Origin: Clostridia bacterium
GTDB lineage: Bacteria > Bacillota > Clostridia > Oscillospirales > CAG-272
DNA length: 13,011 bases
Assembly: GCA_017629925.1 (NCBI GenBank)
Contig: JAGBWH010000148.1
Span: 1-13,011 of the forward strand
Direction of reading: 5' to 3'
The position numbers and the translations under genes are program-made. Positions within the stretch are counted from its first letter, which is position 1. The number at the start of each line of letters is the position of its first letter. Under the pieces are notes generated by a model. The model was not told the DNA's origin. It was given only the letters and a program-made list of their open reading frames with translations, and searched no databases. Positions 7,105 through 13,011 of the stretch are shown here, in pieces.

Positions 7105-9366
7105 TTAATCTTGGCTATCCGTATAAAGAAAAGTAACACGAACGACAGTCCCCTTGCCTACTTTCGTTTGAGGGGGAATGGACTGCTGTGTTGCAACTGC
7201 ACCAATGCCAATCTGACAGTTCTGCACACCTTCCGCATAAATGTTTAATCCCAAATTGAGCAGTAGTTGGTTTACTTCGCTGGGAGATTTGCCCAAAAGA
7301 GAGGGAAGGGTGACCGTGTCCTCTTCCGCTTGCGCTGTATAGAGTATAATTTTCCCGATATCCTTTTGGATGGTCGTGCCACAAATCGGAGACTGACGGA
7401 TAACCGTATCTCCCTCACCAATGATTTCTACTTTCAGACCTGAATTTTGGATGGCTTTTTTGGCGTCTTTTATGCTCATGCCACAGAATTGTTCTACGAT
7501 GACGTCTTGCCCCACTTGCTCTAATGCATTTTCAATATTGAGATAAGGCAAATAGACCTCCATTAAATCTGAAATGTAGGGGGCGGCAACCATACTGCCG
7601 TATTTGGCGGTGGTGGGTTCGTCTACGATAATCAAAATGGCAATTTCCGCAGAGTCAGAAGGCGCAAATGCCACACAAGAACCTATGCGCAAATAGGAAT
7701 TTCCGTTTTCGTCGAGCACATCGAATTTTTCGCTTGTGCCGGTTTTGGCTGCAATTTTATACCCTAATACCGCTGCATTTTTGGCACCTCCGTCCCCTGA
7801 GACACCCTCTTCCAGCATCTGTGAAACGGTCATTGAGGTGGCATTCGAAATCACTTGCCGCCTTACCTCTGTTTGATGTGTGAATATAACTTCTCCATTT
7901 TCGCCAATGATTTTTTCTACCACATAAGGACGGAGCAAATATCCACCGTTGGCAACGGCGGCGATGGCTGTGATTTGTTGCAGGGGGGTGACTTTGAATC
8001 GTTGTCCAAAGGAGGCGGTGGCTAGTTCTGTGGAGCCTATGGCATTTTCCTTGTGAAAAATGGATTTTCCTTCACCGGGCAGATCCACGCCTGTTTTTTC
8101 TAAATATCCAAAATCGCTCACAAAGCGATAAAACGCTTTTGTACCCGTTGAGGCTGAAATTTGAATCATGGCAGGGTTGCAGGATTGTTGCAAGGCTTGG
8201 GAAAGCGTCAGATGCCCGTGTCCTCCTCTTTTATGGCAGGAGATATTATAACCCCCAATGGGGAAAGAGCCGGTGCAATGATAGTGATTTTGAAGTGTTA
8301 CCGCACCTGTTTCAATACCTGCTGAAACCGTGATGATTTTGAAGGTAGATCCGGGCTCATAGGCATCGCTGACCGCTTTGTTTTGCCACATGGTATACAG
8401 CATTTCATTTTTATATGCTTTATATTCTGCGGAGTCTTGCGGATATCCGCATTCGAGCAATTTCTTTTCATAGAGGGGAGAGAGTGTATATGGATCATTT
8501 AGATCAAATGATTGGGTGTTTGCCATGGCTAAAATTCCGCCGGTTTTGACATTCATCACGATGCCTGCCACTCGATTTTGCACATCGAAGGTTTCTTCGA
8601 TTTCTTTTAGTGTATATTCCAGATGCTTTTGCATATAGCTGTCTATGGTGGTCACGATGCTATATCCGTCTTGCGCTTCGATATAACTGATATAACCATC
8701 GGGCATCTCATTGCCTTTTGCATCTTTGGCATATACATAGTACCCATCTTTGCCAGATAAAACTTTATCGTAGGTATATTCAAGCCCAAATAGTCCTTGA
8801 TTGTCTGCGCCGGTAAAACCAATGACAGCGGATGCAAAATCCCCTTCGGGATAATAGCGGGTATGGTGTGCTTCTGTGCGCACCATGTTTTCCAGATGAT
8901 GTTCTAAAACAAAGGCGGTTACCTTGCGGTAGATATCTTCCTCAACTGATTTTTTGAGTGTCACATCAATGGTTTTGCTTTGTTTCGCTTTCTGATAGAT
9001 CGTATCGTAGGGAAGGGAAAGGATAGAAGATAGTCCCTGTGCAATGAGCGAAGAATAATCGGTTCCTTTATCCTCAGACGCTTCGGCAATATCGACAGGC
9101 GACAAAAAAACGCGCCACACGGTTTTGGTTGTGGCAAGGATATGCATACCATTATCATAGATGATGCCTCTCTTGGCTTTTACGGTGGAGGATGTTGTGA
9201 TTTGGTCAATCACTTTTTGACGATAGGCCTCATGACCTGAAACTTGCATACGAAAAATAGTCGAAAGCAAGTAGCATAAAAATACAGCGAAGCAAATGAG
9301 GAGTATCGTGCTTCGTTTTCGAGTTAATTTGAGAACATTTCTTGTGATTTTGATTTGATGCGACAT
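7105..9366 (-). CDS. spoVD: Class B penicillin-binding protein, SpoVD/PBP2B type, with two PASTA domains
   Basis: D,D-transpeptidase that cross-links septal peptidoglycan, probably in a complex with FtsW. The 753 residues start with a short basic cytoplasmic tail, one membrane anchor (about 19-39), then the dimerisation domain with KAKRGIIYD (64-72), a family hallmark. The transpeptidase domain has all three active-site motifs: nucleophile Ser340 in STFK, Ser395-Cys-Asn (SxN), and KTGTS at 541-545. Two PASTA domains follow, about 622-678 and 685-753. I chose the ATG at 9366, six nt after AGGGGGGTG; the upstream open frame lies over the ftsL-position gene and is not conserved-looking. The operon position fits the division transpeptidase; SpoVD and PBP2B are close relatives and a single copy could serve division here, so the symbol is a family label and does not prove a sporulation role. 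Confidence 0.93.
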   Translation of the reverse strand: MSHQIKITRNVLKLTRKRSTILLICFAVFLCYLLSTIFRMQVSGHEAYRQKVIDQITTSSTVKAKRGIIYDNGMHILATTKTVWRVFLSPVDIAEASEDKGTDYSSLIAQGLSSILSLPYDTIYQKAKQSKTIDVTLKKSVEEDIYRKVTAFVLEHHLENMVRTEAHHTRYYPEGDFASAVIGFTGADNQGLFGLEYTYDKVLSGKDGYYVYAKDAKGNEMPDGYISYIEAQDGYSIVTTIDSYMQKHLEYTLKEIEETFDVQNRVAGIVMNVKTGGILAMANTQSFDLNDPYTLSPLYEKKLLECGYPQDSAEYKAYKNEMLYTMWQNKAVSDAYEPGSTFKIITVSAGIETGAVTLQNHYHCTGSFPIGGYNISCHKRGGHGHLTLSQALQQSCNPAMIQISASTGTKAFYRFVSDFGYLEKTGVDLPGEGKSIFHKENAIGSTELATASFGQRFKVTPLQQITAIAAVANGGYLLRPYVVEKIIGENGEVIFTHQTEVRRQVISNATSMTVSQMLEEGVSGDGGAKNAAVLGYKIAAKTGTSEKFDVLDENGNSYLRIGSCVAFAPSDSAEIAILIIVDEPTTAKYGSMVAAPYISDLMEVYLPYLNIENALEQVGQDVIVEQFCGMSIKDAKKAIQNSGLKVEIIGEGDTVIRQSPICGTTIQKDIGKIILYTAQAEEDTVTLPSLLGKSPSEVNQLLLNLGLNIYAEGVQNCQIGIGAVATQQSIPPQTKVGKGTVVRVTFLYTDSQD

Positions 9367-9391
9367 TTCTCGCACCCCCCTAAAAACAATG

Positions 9392-9419
9392 ATAGCGATA
9401 GGAAAAATCCTATCGCTAT
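9392..9419 (-). terminator. Perfect 12-bp hairpin with T-run between the ftsL-position gene and spoVD
   Basis: ATAGCGATAGGA (9392-9403) and its exact complement (9408-9419) flank a 4-nt loop. On the minus strand the stem is followed after five bases (CATTG) by TTTTT, then by the spoVD ribosome binding site. This resembles an intrinsic terminator with a slightly displaced, short U-tract, so it may be a leaky terminator or attenuator. It could equally be an RNA processing or 3'-end stabilising element. It sits within an otherwise tightly packed operon and 11 nt from the spoVD ribosome binding site. Confidence 0.55.
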
Positions 9420-9454
9420 ACATGATATTATTGAAATTGTGGTAGTATGACGGT

Positions 9455-9880
9455 TTAGTGAGTTTCCTCGTCTTCAAAGGAGACGATTTCTGCATAATAA
9501 TCATCGGAGAGAGGAATGAGATCCAAGGGGTAATCATCGACGGGACGAATGTCCGTTTCGGCTTCTTCTGCAAAGATACCGTTGATTTTGGTAATGCTAT
9601 CATTTTTACTTGTACTAAATACGGCACATACCACCAGCACGACGGTCAATAGAAACACAGAACAACATACAAGTGCATAACGTCTGACGCTGCCCATTTG
9701 CAGAGGAGCATTCGCATGATGATTGACGCGTGCGGGTTTTTGGCGATGAATGGGTTGGTGATGTGCGGCTTTTTTGAGCATCATTTCCGCCACAGTCACA
9801 TTGCCGTGAAATTGGAACTTATCACACATCTTATCATATAAAGGATTATTACTTGTCATTGTATTCACTCTGCTTGCCAT
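9455..9880 (-). CDS. Small single-pass membrane protein in the FtsL position
   Basis: Of 141 residues, about 67 are cytoplasmic (basic and histidine-rich, HHQPIHRQKPARVNHHAN at 40-57). One strong membrane segment follows at about 68-88, then an outside part of about 52 residues. Lying between rsmH and the division PBP, it holds the place where ftsL is found across bacteria, and the topology is right for FtsL, which bridges FtsB/DivIC, FtsQ/DivIB and the FtsW-PBP pair. However, FtsL normally has a heptad-repeat coiled coil outside the membrane; here the outer part is short, strongly acidic (15 Asp/Glu, 3 Lys/Arg) and proline-containing, with no heptad pattern I can see. It is therefore an FtsL candidate by place and topology only. 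The ATG at 9880 has a near-perfect ribosome binding site (AGGAGG, 4-5 nt gap), 17 nt after the rsmH stop. Confidence is for a real gene; I hold FtsL identity at about 0.5. Confidence 0.85.
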   Translation of the reverse strand: MASRVNTMTSNNPLYDKMCDKFQFHGNVTVAEMMLKKAAHHQPIHRQKPARVNHHANAPLQMGSVRRYALVCCSVFLLTVVLVVCAVFSTSKNDSITKINGIFAEEAETDIRPVDDYPLDLIPLSDDYYAEIVSFEDEETH

Positions 9881-9897
9881 GGTGTCCTCCTATACAT

Positions 9898-10842
9898 TTA
9901 CTTTTTTTCACCCACACGGAGTTTTGCGCTTCTTGATCTTGGATTGTTTTCTAACTCTTCGGGGGAGGGAAGTATCGGTTGTTTGTTGATTAAGGTTAAA
10001 CGAGGTGTTTTACCACACACACACACGGGAAAATCTCTTGGGCAGGTGCATCCGCTGGCGTGTGTATTATACGTATTTTTTACAATTCTGTCTTCAAGGG
10101 AATGGAATGAAATCGCAGCAATTCTACCGCCTTTTACCAATCTGTCGACTGCCGCATTGATGGCAGGCTCAATGGAGTCCAATTCATGATTGACTTCAAT
10201 GCGGATAGCTTGGAAGGTTCTTTTGGCAGGGTGGTGTCCCTCTGCTCTTGCCGCAGCGGGAATACTATATTTGATGATTTCTGCGAGTTTAACTGTGCTG
10301 TTGATTGGCTCAACTGCTCTTGCTTTGACAATGGCTGAGGCAATCTTTGCAGCGAATTTCTCCTCACCATAGGTGAAAATCACTCGTTTGAGTTCGCTTT
10401 CGCTGTATGTATTGACCACGTCGTATGCTGTGAAATCTTGGTCTGCATCCATGCGCATATCAAGGGGCGCATCGTGCTGATAGGAAAATCCGCGTTCGGG
10501 GGTGTCGAGCTGTGGGGAAGAGCATCCCAAATCCATAAGCACACCGCCAAGATTGTCAATATTTAATTCATCTAATATATCTGCCAATTGACCAAAATTT
10601 GCATGAACAAAGGTGACTTGGCTTTCAAATGCGACCAATCTTCTTTTAGCAGCTTCAATGGCATTGATATCTCTGTCAATGCAAATCAAGCGGCTGTTTG
10701 GCCCCATTCTTTTGGCGATTTGGAAAGAGTGGCTCCCTGAGCCTGTGGTACAGTCTACATATGTATATCCATCTCGAATGTGAAGGGCATCAATGCATTC
10801 AAACAGCAAGACGGAAATATGATGAAAATTTGATACAGCCAT
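9898..10842 (-). CDS. rsmH: 16S rRNA (cytosine1402-N4)-methyltransferase RsmH (MraW)
   Basis: RsmH methylates N4 of C1402 in 16S rRNA, in the ribosomal P site, using S-adenosylmethionine; it is a near-constant member of dcw clusters. Its 314 residues are typical. Signatures are HHISVLLFE (7-15, usually HxPVLLxE), the SAM loop DCTTGSGSHS (30-39; DxTxGxGGHS is usual, so one glycine is serine), LMDLGCSSPQLD..ERGFSY (102-121), DAPLDMRMD (124-132), SFHSLEDRIVK (245-255), a cysteine cluster CTCPRDFPVCVCG (265-277), and the closing NPRSRSAKLRV (300-310). Two ATG codons stand in tandem at 10845 and 10842. GGAG lies 3 nt before the first and 6 nt before the second, so I prefer 10842. It follows the mraZ stop by 33 nt. 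Confidence 0.97.
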   Translation of the reverse strand: MAVSNFHHISVLLFECIDALHIRDGYTYVDCTTGSGSHSFQIAKRMGPNSRLICIDRDINAIEAAKRRLVAFESQVTFVHANFGQLADILDELNIDNLGGVLMDLGCSSPQLDTPERGFSYQHDAPLDMRMDADQDFTAYDVVNTYSESELKRVIFTYGEEKFAAKIASAIVKARAVEPINSTVKLAEIIKYSIPAAARAEGHHPAKRTFQAIRIEVNHELDSIEPAINAAVDRLVKGGRIAAISFHSLEDRIVKNTYNTHASGCTCPRDFPVCVCGKTPRLTLINKQPILPSPEELENNPRSRSAKLRVGEKK

Positions 10843-10875
10843 CATTGACTCCTTTAACTTGCTCAGTTAAGAGAA

Positions 10876-11301
10876 TTAGAGACCCAGAGAAGCGAGTTTT
10901 GTACGAATAGCTGCCATATCTCTTTGCGCTTCTTGCTCAGCCCAAAGATGCTCAGCCCAAATTTGCAAATGGTTTCCTGCACCAATAATGACTGCATTGC
11001 GCTCAATTTTTGCATAATCAAGGATGTTTTGCGGGAGCACAATTCTACCGTTGCTATCGGGTGTGGCGTATATTGTTTTAGAAAATAAGAATTCTTTAAT
11101 TTCGCTGACCTCGGAGTCGGGGAATTGGTTGATTTGGTCGCAGATATGATCCATTTCTGCAACAGAATACACGGCAAGGCAAGTTTTGTTCATTTTACGA
11201 GTGATATAGAAATGGTCGCCCAGTTCTTCTCTTAGCTTCGCCGGGATGAAAATACGGTTTTTTGTGTCTAATGTGTGTGAAAATTCACCGACAAATGGCA
11301 T
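10876..11301 (-). CDS. mraZ: Transcriptional regulator MraZ
   Basis: MraZ is an AbrB-like DNA-binding protein that forms ring-shaped oligomers and represses its own dcw operon in the bacteria where it has been tested. The 141 residues contain the two tandem half-domains, each with the expected motif: DTKNRIFIP (12-20) and DSNGRIVLP (82-90). The first repeat has Asn where Gly is usual. I chose ATG at 11301, with GGAG 8 nt upstream; an in-frame TTG at 11307 would lie only 2 nt from the ribosome binding site. It is the first gene of the cluster and has a promoter and an operator-like repeat immediately upstream, fitting autoregulation. Confidence 0.96.
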   Translation of the reverse strand: MPFVGEFSHTLDTKNRIFIPAKLREELGDHFYITRKMNKTCLAVYSVAEMDHICDQINQFPDSEVSEIKEFLFSKTIYATPDSNGRIVLPQNILDYAKIERNAVIIGAGNHLQIWAEHLWAEQEAQRDMAAIRTKLASLGL

Positions 11302-11362
11302 GAACAATACTCCTTTCCATGTTTTTTGTGGGATAATGGTGTATTTTAGTGTAAAATCGATA

Positions 11363-11378
11363 CACTTTCCCCCACTTT
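11363..11378 (-). promoter_or_regulatory. Candidate MraZ operator: two AAAGTG repeats with 10-bp period
   Basis: AAAGTG occurs on the minus strand at 11378-11373 and again at 11368-11363, exactly one helical turn apart; the bases after each copy are G and T. This fits the AAAGTG[T/G]-N3 tandem motif described for MraZ of Mycoplasma, and the first copy also reads GTGGG as in enterobacterial MraZ boxes. It starts about 7 nt downstream of the mraZ -10 box, overlapping the expected transcription start, which suits repression. The sequence match is direct; binding is inferred. Confidence 0.7.
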
Positions 11379-11384
11379 AATTAC

Positions 11385-11413
11385 ATTATAAACCATGCTT
11401 TGGGAAAAAGCAA
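11385..11413 (-). promoter_or_regulatory. Sigma-A-type promoter of the mraZ operon
   Basis: On the minus strand TTGCTT (11413-11408) is followed after 17 nt by a perfect TATAAT (11390-11385). Transcription would begin near 11378 and give a leader of about 75 nt. It is the only strong promoter pattern I see upstream of mraZ and probably drives the genes down to murG, subject to the hairpin at 9392-9419. Confidence 0.75.
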
Positions 11414-11640
11414 TACTTTTTAGAAAAAAAGTTCCATTTTTTTGAAAAAATTGCGGCAGATAAATAATATAGGTAAAAAAACTGTCTCTCAGCATCAAAA
11501 TACAGCCTAAGTAAAGGGTATCAACAACTAAAAAGCATACAAAAGAATAAACTTGCAGAAATTGGCGTGCAAATGACACGCCAGCGCAGAGCAAAATATG
11601 AATACGATGTAAATGTTATATAAAATTCGTTAAAAAAATA
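11414..11640. other. Divergent intergenic region between the mraZ and pckG promoters
   Basis: AT-rich with several A- and T-runs. No open reading frame with a start codon and ribosome binding site is visible on either strand. The one structured element is a 7-bp inverted repeat at 11563-11583. A short plus-strand open stretch (11477-11620) reads like low-grade coding sequence near its end ([14 protein letters not shown]) but has no usable start, so I do not call it a gene. Confidence 0.5.
11563..11583. repeat. 7-bp inverted repeat in the divergent region
   Basis: TGGCGTG (11563-11569) and CACGCCA (11577-11583) are perfect complements around a 7-nt spacer. It is a GC-rich island in very AT-rich sequence, without a following T-run on either strand, so it is not a standard terminator. 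It lies about 77-97 bp upstream of the pckG -35 box, where a dimeric regulator might bind. Function unknown. Confidence 0.35.
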
Positions 11641-11659
11641 AAAAAAGTTCTTTTTTATA

Positions 11660-11688
11660 TTGCAATTCGTATTTTTTTCAAGTATAAT
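11660..11688 (+). promoter_or_regulatory. Sigma-A-type promoter of pckG
   Basis: TTGCAA (11660-11665) is followed after 17 nt by a perfect TATAAT (11683-11688). The predicted start near 11695 gives a leader of about 63 nt, too short for most riboswitches. Directly upstream are A-tracts and T-tracts (11633-11656), including a near-palindrome AAAAAAG-TT-CTTTTTT (11641-11656), which could act as an UP-like element. This suggests a strong promoter. Confidence 0.72.
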
Positions 11689-11757
11689 GTATATGTGGAA
11701 AAATGCGGAATTTGCAAAAAACAGAATAAAAAAATGAACATATATAAGGAGACAAAC

Positions 11758-13011
11758 ATGAAGCAAAACAAATTTGTGAATGCTTGGGTAGAAGAAATGG
11801 CTGCCCTCACTCAACCTGATGAAATCGTTTGGATTGACGGCTCTCAGGAGCAAGCAGACGCCCTTCGCGCAGAAGCCTGTGCAAGCGGTGAACTGATTAC
11901 CCTGAATCCCGACTTGCTGCCTGGTTGTTACTTGCACAGAAGTGCTGTCAACGACGTGGCTCGTGTAGAAGGCAGAACTTTTATCTGCACACCTACCAAA
12001 GAAGAAGCAGGCAACATCAATAACTGGATGGATCCCCAAGAATGCTATGCAAAACTCTCTAAGATTTACGCTGGCGCAATGAAAGGCCGCACCATGTATG
12101 TAATTCCTTACAGCATGGGTACTCCCGGTAGCCCCTTTTCTAAAATCGGTGTAGAAATTACCGACTCTATCTATGTTGTACTCAGCATGGAAATCATGAC
12201 CAGAGTAGGCGCTGTTGTGATGGAAGCGCTGGGCGATGGGGAAGAATTCGTGAAAGGTCTTCATGCAAAAGCAGACCTGGATGAAGAAAACCGCTACATC
12301 TGCCACTTCCCTCAAGACAACACCATCTGGAGTGTAAACTCCGGTTACGGCGGAAACGTTCTGCTCGGCAAAAAATGCTTTGCTCTCCGTATTGCTTCTT
12401 ACCAAGGTTGCAAAGAAGGCTGGATGGCTGAACACATGCTCATTTTGGGCATTCAATTCCCCTCGGGCGATGTGAAATACATTTGCGCCGCTTTCCCCTC
12501 CGCTTGTGGCAAAACCAACTTGGCTATGCTCATTCCCCCTGAATTCTACGCTAAAAAAGGCTACAAAGTATGGTGTGTGGGCGACGATATTAGCTGGCTC
12601 CGTCCTGGCGAAGATGGCAGACTCTATGCCATCAACCCCGAAAACGGTTTCTTCGGCGTAGCTCCCGGCACGAACGAAAAATCCAACCCCAACGCGCTTG
12701 CGGCAACGAAGAAAGGCACGATCTTCACGAACGTTGCAATCAACCCTGCGGACAACACCGTTTGGGGGGAAAAATTGACCAAGGAAGCTCCTGCAAACTT
12801 GATCGACTGGACGGGCAAGCCTTGGACGCCTGATTGCGGACGCAACGCAGCGCACCCCAACTCCCGTTTCACCGCACCTGCGGAAAACTGCCCTTGCATC
12901 TCCCCCGAATTCAATTCGAAAGCAGGCGTACCTTTGTCTGCAATCATCTTCGGTGGTAGAAGAGCAACGACGACTCCGCTCGTATATCAATCCCGCGATT
13001 GGAACCACGGC
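11758..13011 (+). CDS. pckG: Phosphoenolpyruvate carboxykinase (GTP), N-terminal part (3' end lies outside the window)
   Basis: PEPCK interconverts oxaloacetate plus GTP with phosphoenolpyruvate, CO2 and GDP. It serves gluconeogenesis or, in some anaerobes, CO2 fixation into oxaloacetate. The first 418 residues of an expected 600 or so are visible. The GTP-type kinase-1 loop FPSACGKTN is at 246-254, the metal-binding GDDISW at 275-280, [14 protein letters not shown] follows at about 290-303, and the guanine-pocket FGGRR is at 398-402. The ATP-type PEPCK loop is absent. The start is ATG at 11758 with AAGGAG 6 nt upstream. The gene is richer in G+C, and particularly in C-ending codons, than the wall genes, in line with high expression. 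It is transcribed away from the dcw cluster, and no functional link is implied. Confidence 0.97.
   Translation, partial: MKQNKFVNAWVEEMAALTQPDEIVWIDGSQEQADALRAEACASGELITLNPDLLPGCYLHRSAVNDVARVEGRTFICTPTKEEAGNINNWMDPQECYAKLSKIYAGAMKGRTMYVIPYSMGTPGSPFSKIGVEITDSIYVVLSMEIMTRVGAVVMEALGDGEEFVKGLHAKADLDEENRYICHFPQDNTIWSVNSGYGGNVLLGKKCFALRIASYQGCKEGWMAEHMLILGIQFPSGDVKYICAAFPSACGKTNLAMLIPPEFYAKKGYKVWCVGDDISWLRPGEDGRLYAINPENGFFGVAPGTNEKSNPNALAATKKGTIFTNVAINPADNTVWGEKLTKEAPANLIDWTGKPWTPDCGRNAAHPNSRFTAPAENCPCISPEFNSKAGVPLSAIIFGGRRATTTPLVYQSRDWNHG

Noticed and set aside
9367..9627. Longer spoVD start at 9627
   Set aside because: The added 87 residues lie over the ftsL-position gene and the hairpin; the ATG at 9366 has an excellent ribosome binding site and a normal PBP N-terminus.
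11346..11594. An 82-codon minus-strand open frame upstream of mraZ with a hydrophobic translation
   Set aside because: It starts at TTG without a ribosome binding site, covers the mraZ promoter and operator, and its hydrophobicity comes from T-rich sequence.
11477..11623. A plus-strand open stretch of about 48 codons ending [14 protein letters not shown], possibly a gene remnant
   Set aside because: The only ATG is near its end, there is no ribosome binding site, and no family is recognisable; chance is an adequate explanation.
11689..11757. Riboswitch or T-box in the pckG leader
   Set aside because: The leader is about 63 nt, A-rich and without a stable stem or terminator.
11521..13008. 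A 495-codon open frame on the minus strand across pckG
   Set aside because: It is a shadow of pckG: the plus-strand frame has all the PEPCK motifs, a promoter and a ribosome binding site, whereas the antisense translation shows no family features.
1..13011. Mobile element, CRISPR array, toxin-antitoxin or phage-defence system
   Set aside because: No transposase, integrase, terminal repeats, spaced direct repeats or defence-type domains are visible; nearly all coding space is core wall, division and carbon-metabolism genes.

Overview
The window holds a compact division and cell wall (dcw) cluster on the minus strand. A divergent phosphoenolpyruvate carboxykinase gene follows at the right-hand edge on the plus strand. 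The gene content (mraZ and rsmH leading, a PASTA-bearing SpoVD-type penicillin-binding protein, a GTP-type PEPCK), the moderate GC content, strong AGGAGG-type ribosome binding sites and sigma-A-like promoters point to a Firmicute, most likely a member of the Clostridia. This placement is inference; I cannot name a genus.

In transcription order (right to left) the cluster reads mraZ, rsmH, a small single-pass membrane protein in the ftsL position, spoVD-type PBP, murE, murF, mraY, ftsW, murG and the 5' part of ftsZ, which runs off the left edge. From murE to ftsW the reading frames overlap (11 bp murE/murF, ATGA murF/mraY, GTGA mraY/ftsW), which suggests translational coupling. mraZ has its own promoter (TTGCTT, 17 nt, TATAAT). 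A two-copy AAAGTG direct repeat with 10-bp period sits just downstream of the -10 box and looks like an MraZ autoregulatory operator. ftsZ is set apart by a 204-bp AT-rich noncoding stretch with one good and one weaker promoter candidate. A perfect 12-bp hairpin followed by a short T-run lies inside the operon, between the ftsL-position gene and spoVD.

Together these genes make and use lipid II. MurE and MurF complete the UDP-MurNAc-pentapeptide, MraY moves it to undecaprenyl phosphate and MurG adds GlcNAc. FtsW polymerises the glycan, the SpoVD-type PBP cross-links it, and FtsZ organises the machinery at midcell. The cluster lacks murD, murB, murC, ddl, ftsQ/divIB and ftsA at their common positions. 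murE and murF are adjacent, mraY abuts ftsW, and murG is followed directly by the ftsZ leader.

The rightmost 1.25 kb is the 5' part of pckG (GTP-dependent PEPCK), transcribed away from the cluster from its own promoter. The roughly 450-bp divergent intergenic region carries both promoters and no convincing gene. I found no mobile element, CRISPR array, tRNA, rRNA or defence system, and nothing that looks like a wholly new multi-gene system. The points of interest are the atypical FtsL-position protein, the intra-operon hairpin, the MraZ operator, the reduced gene set and a few motif deviations.
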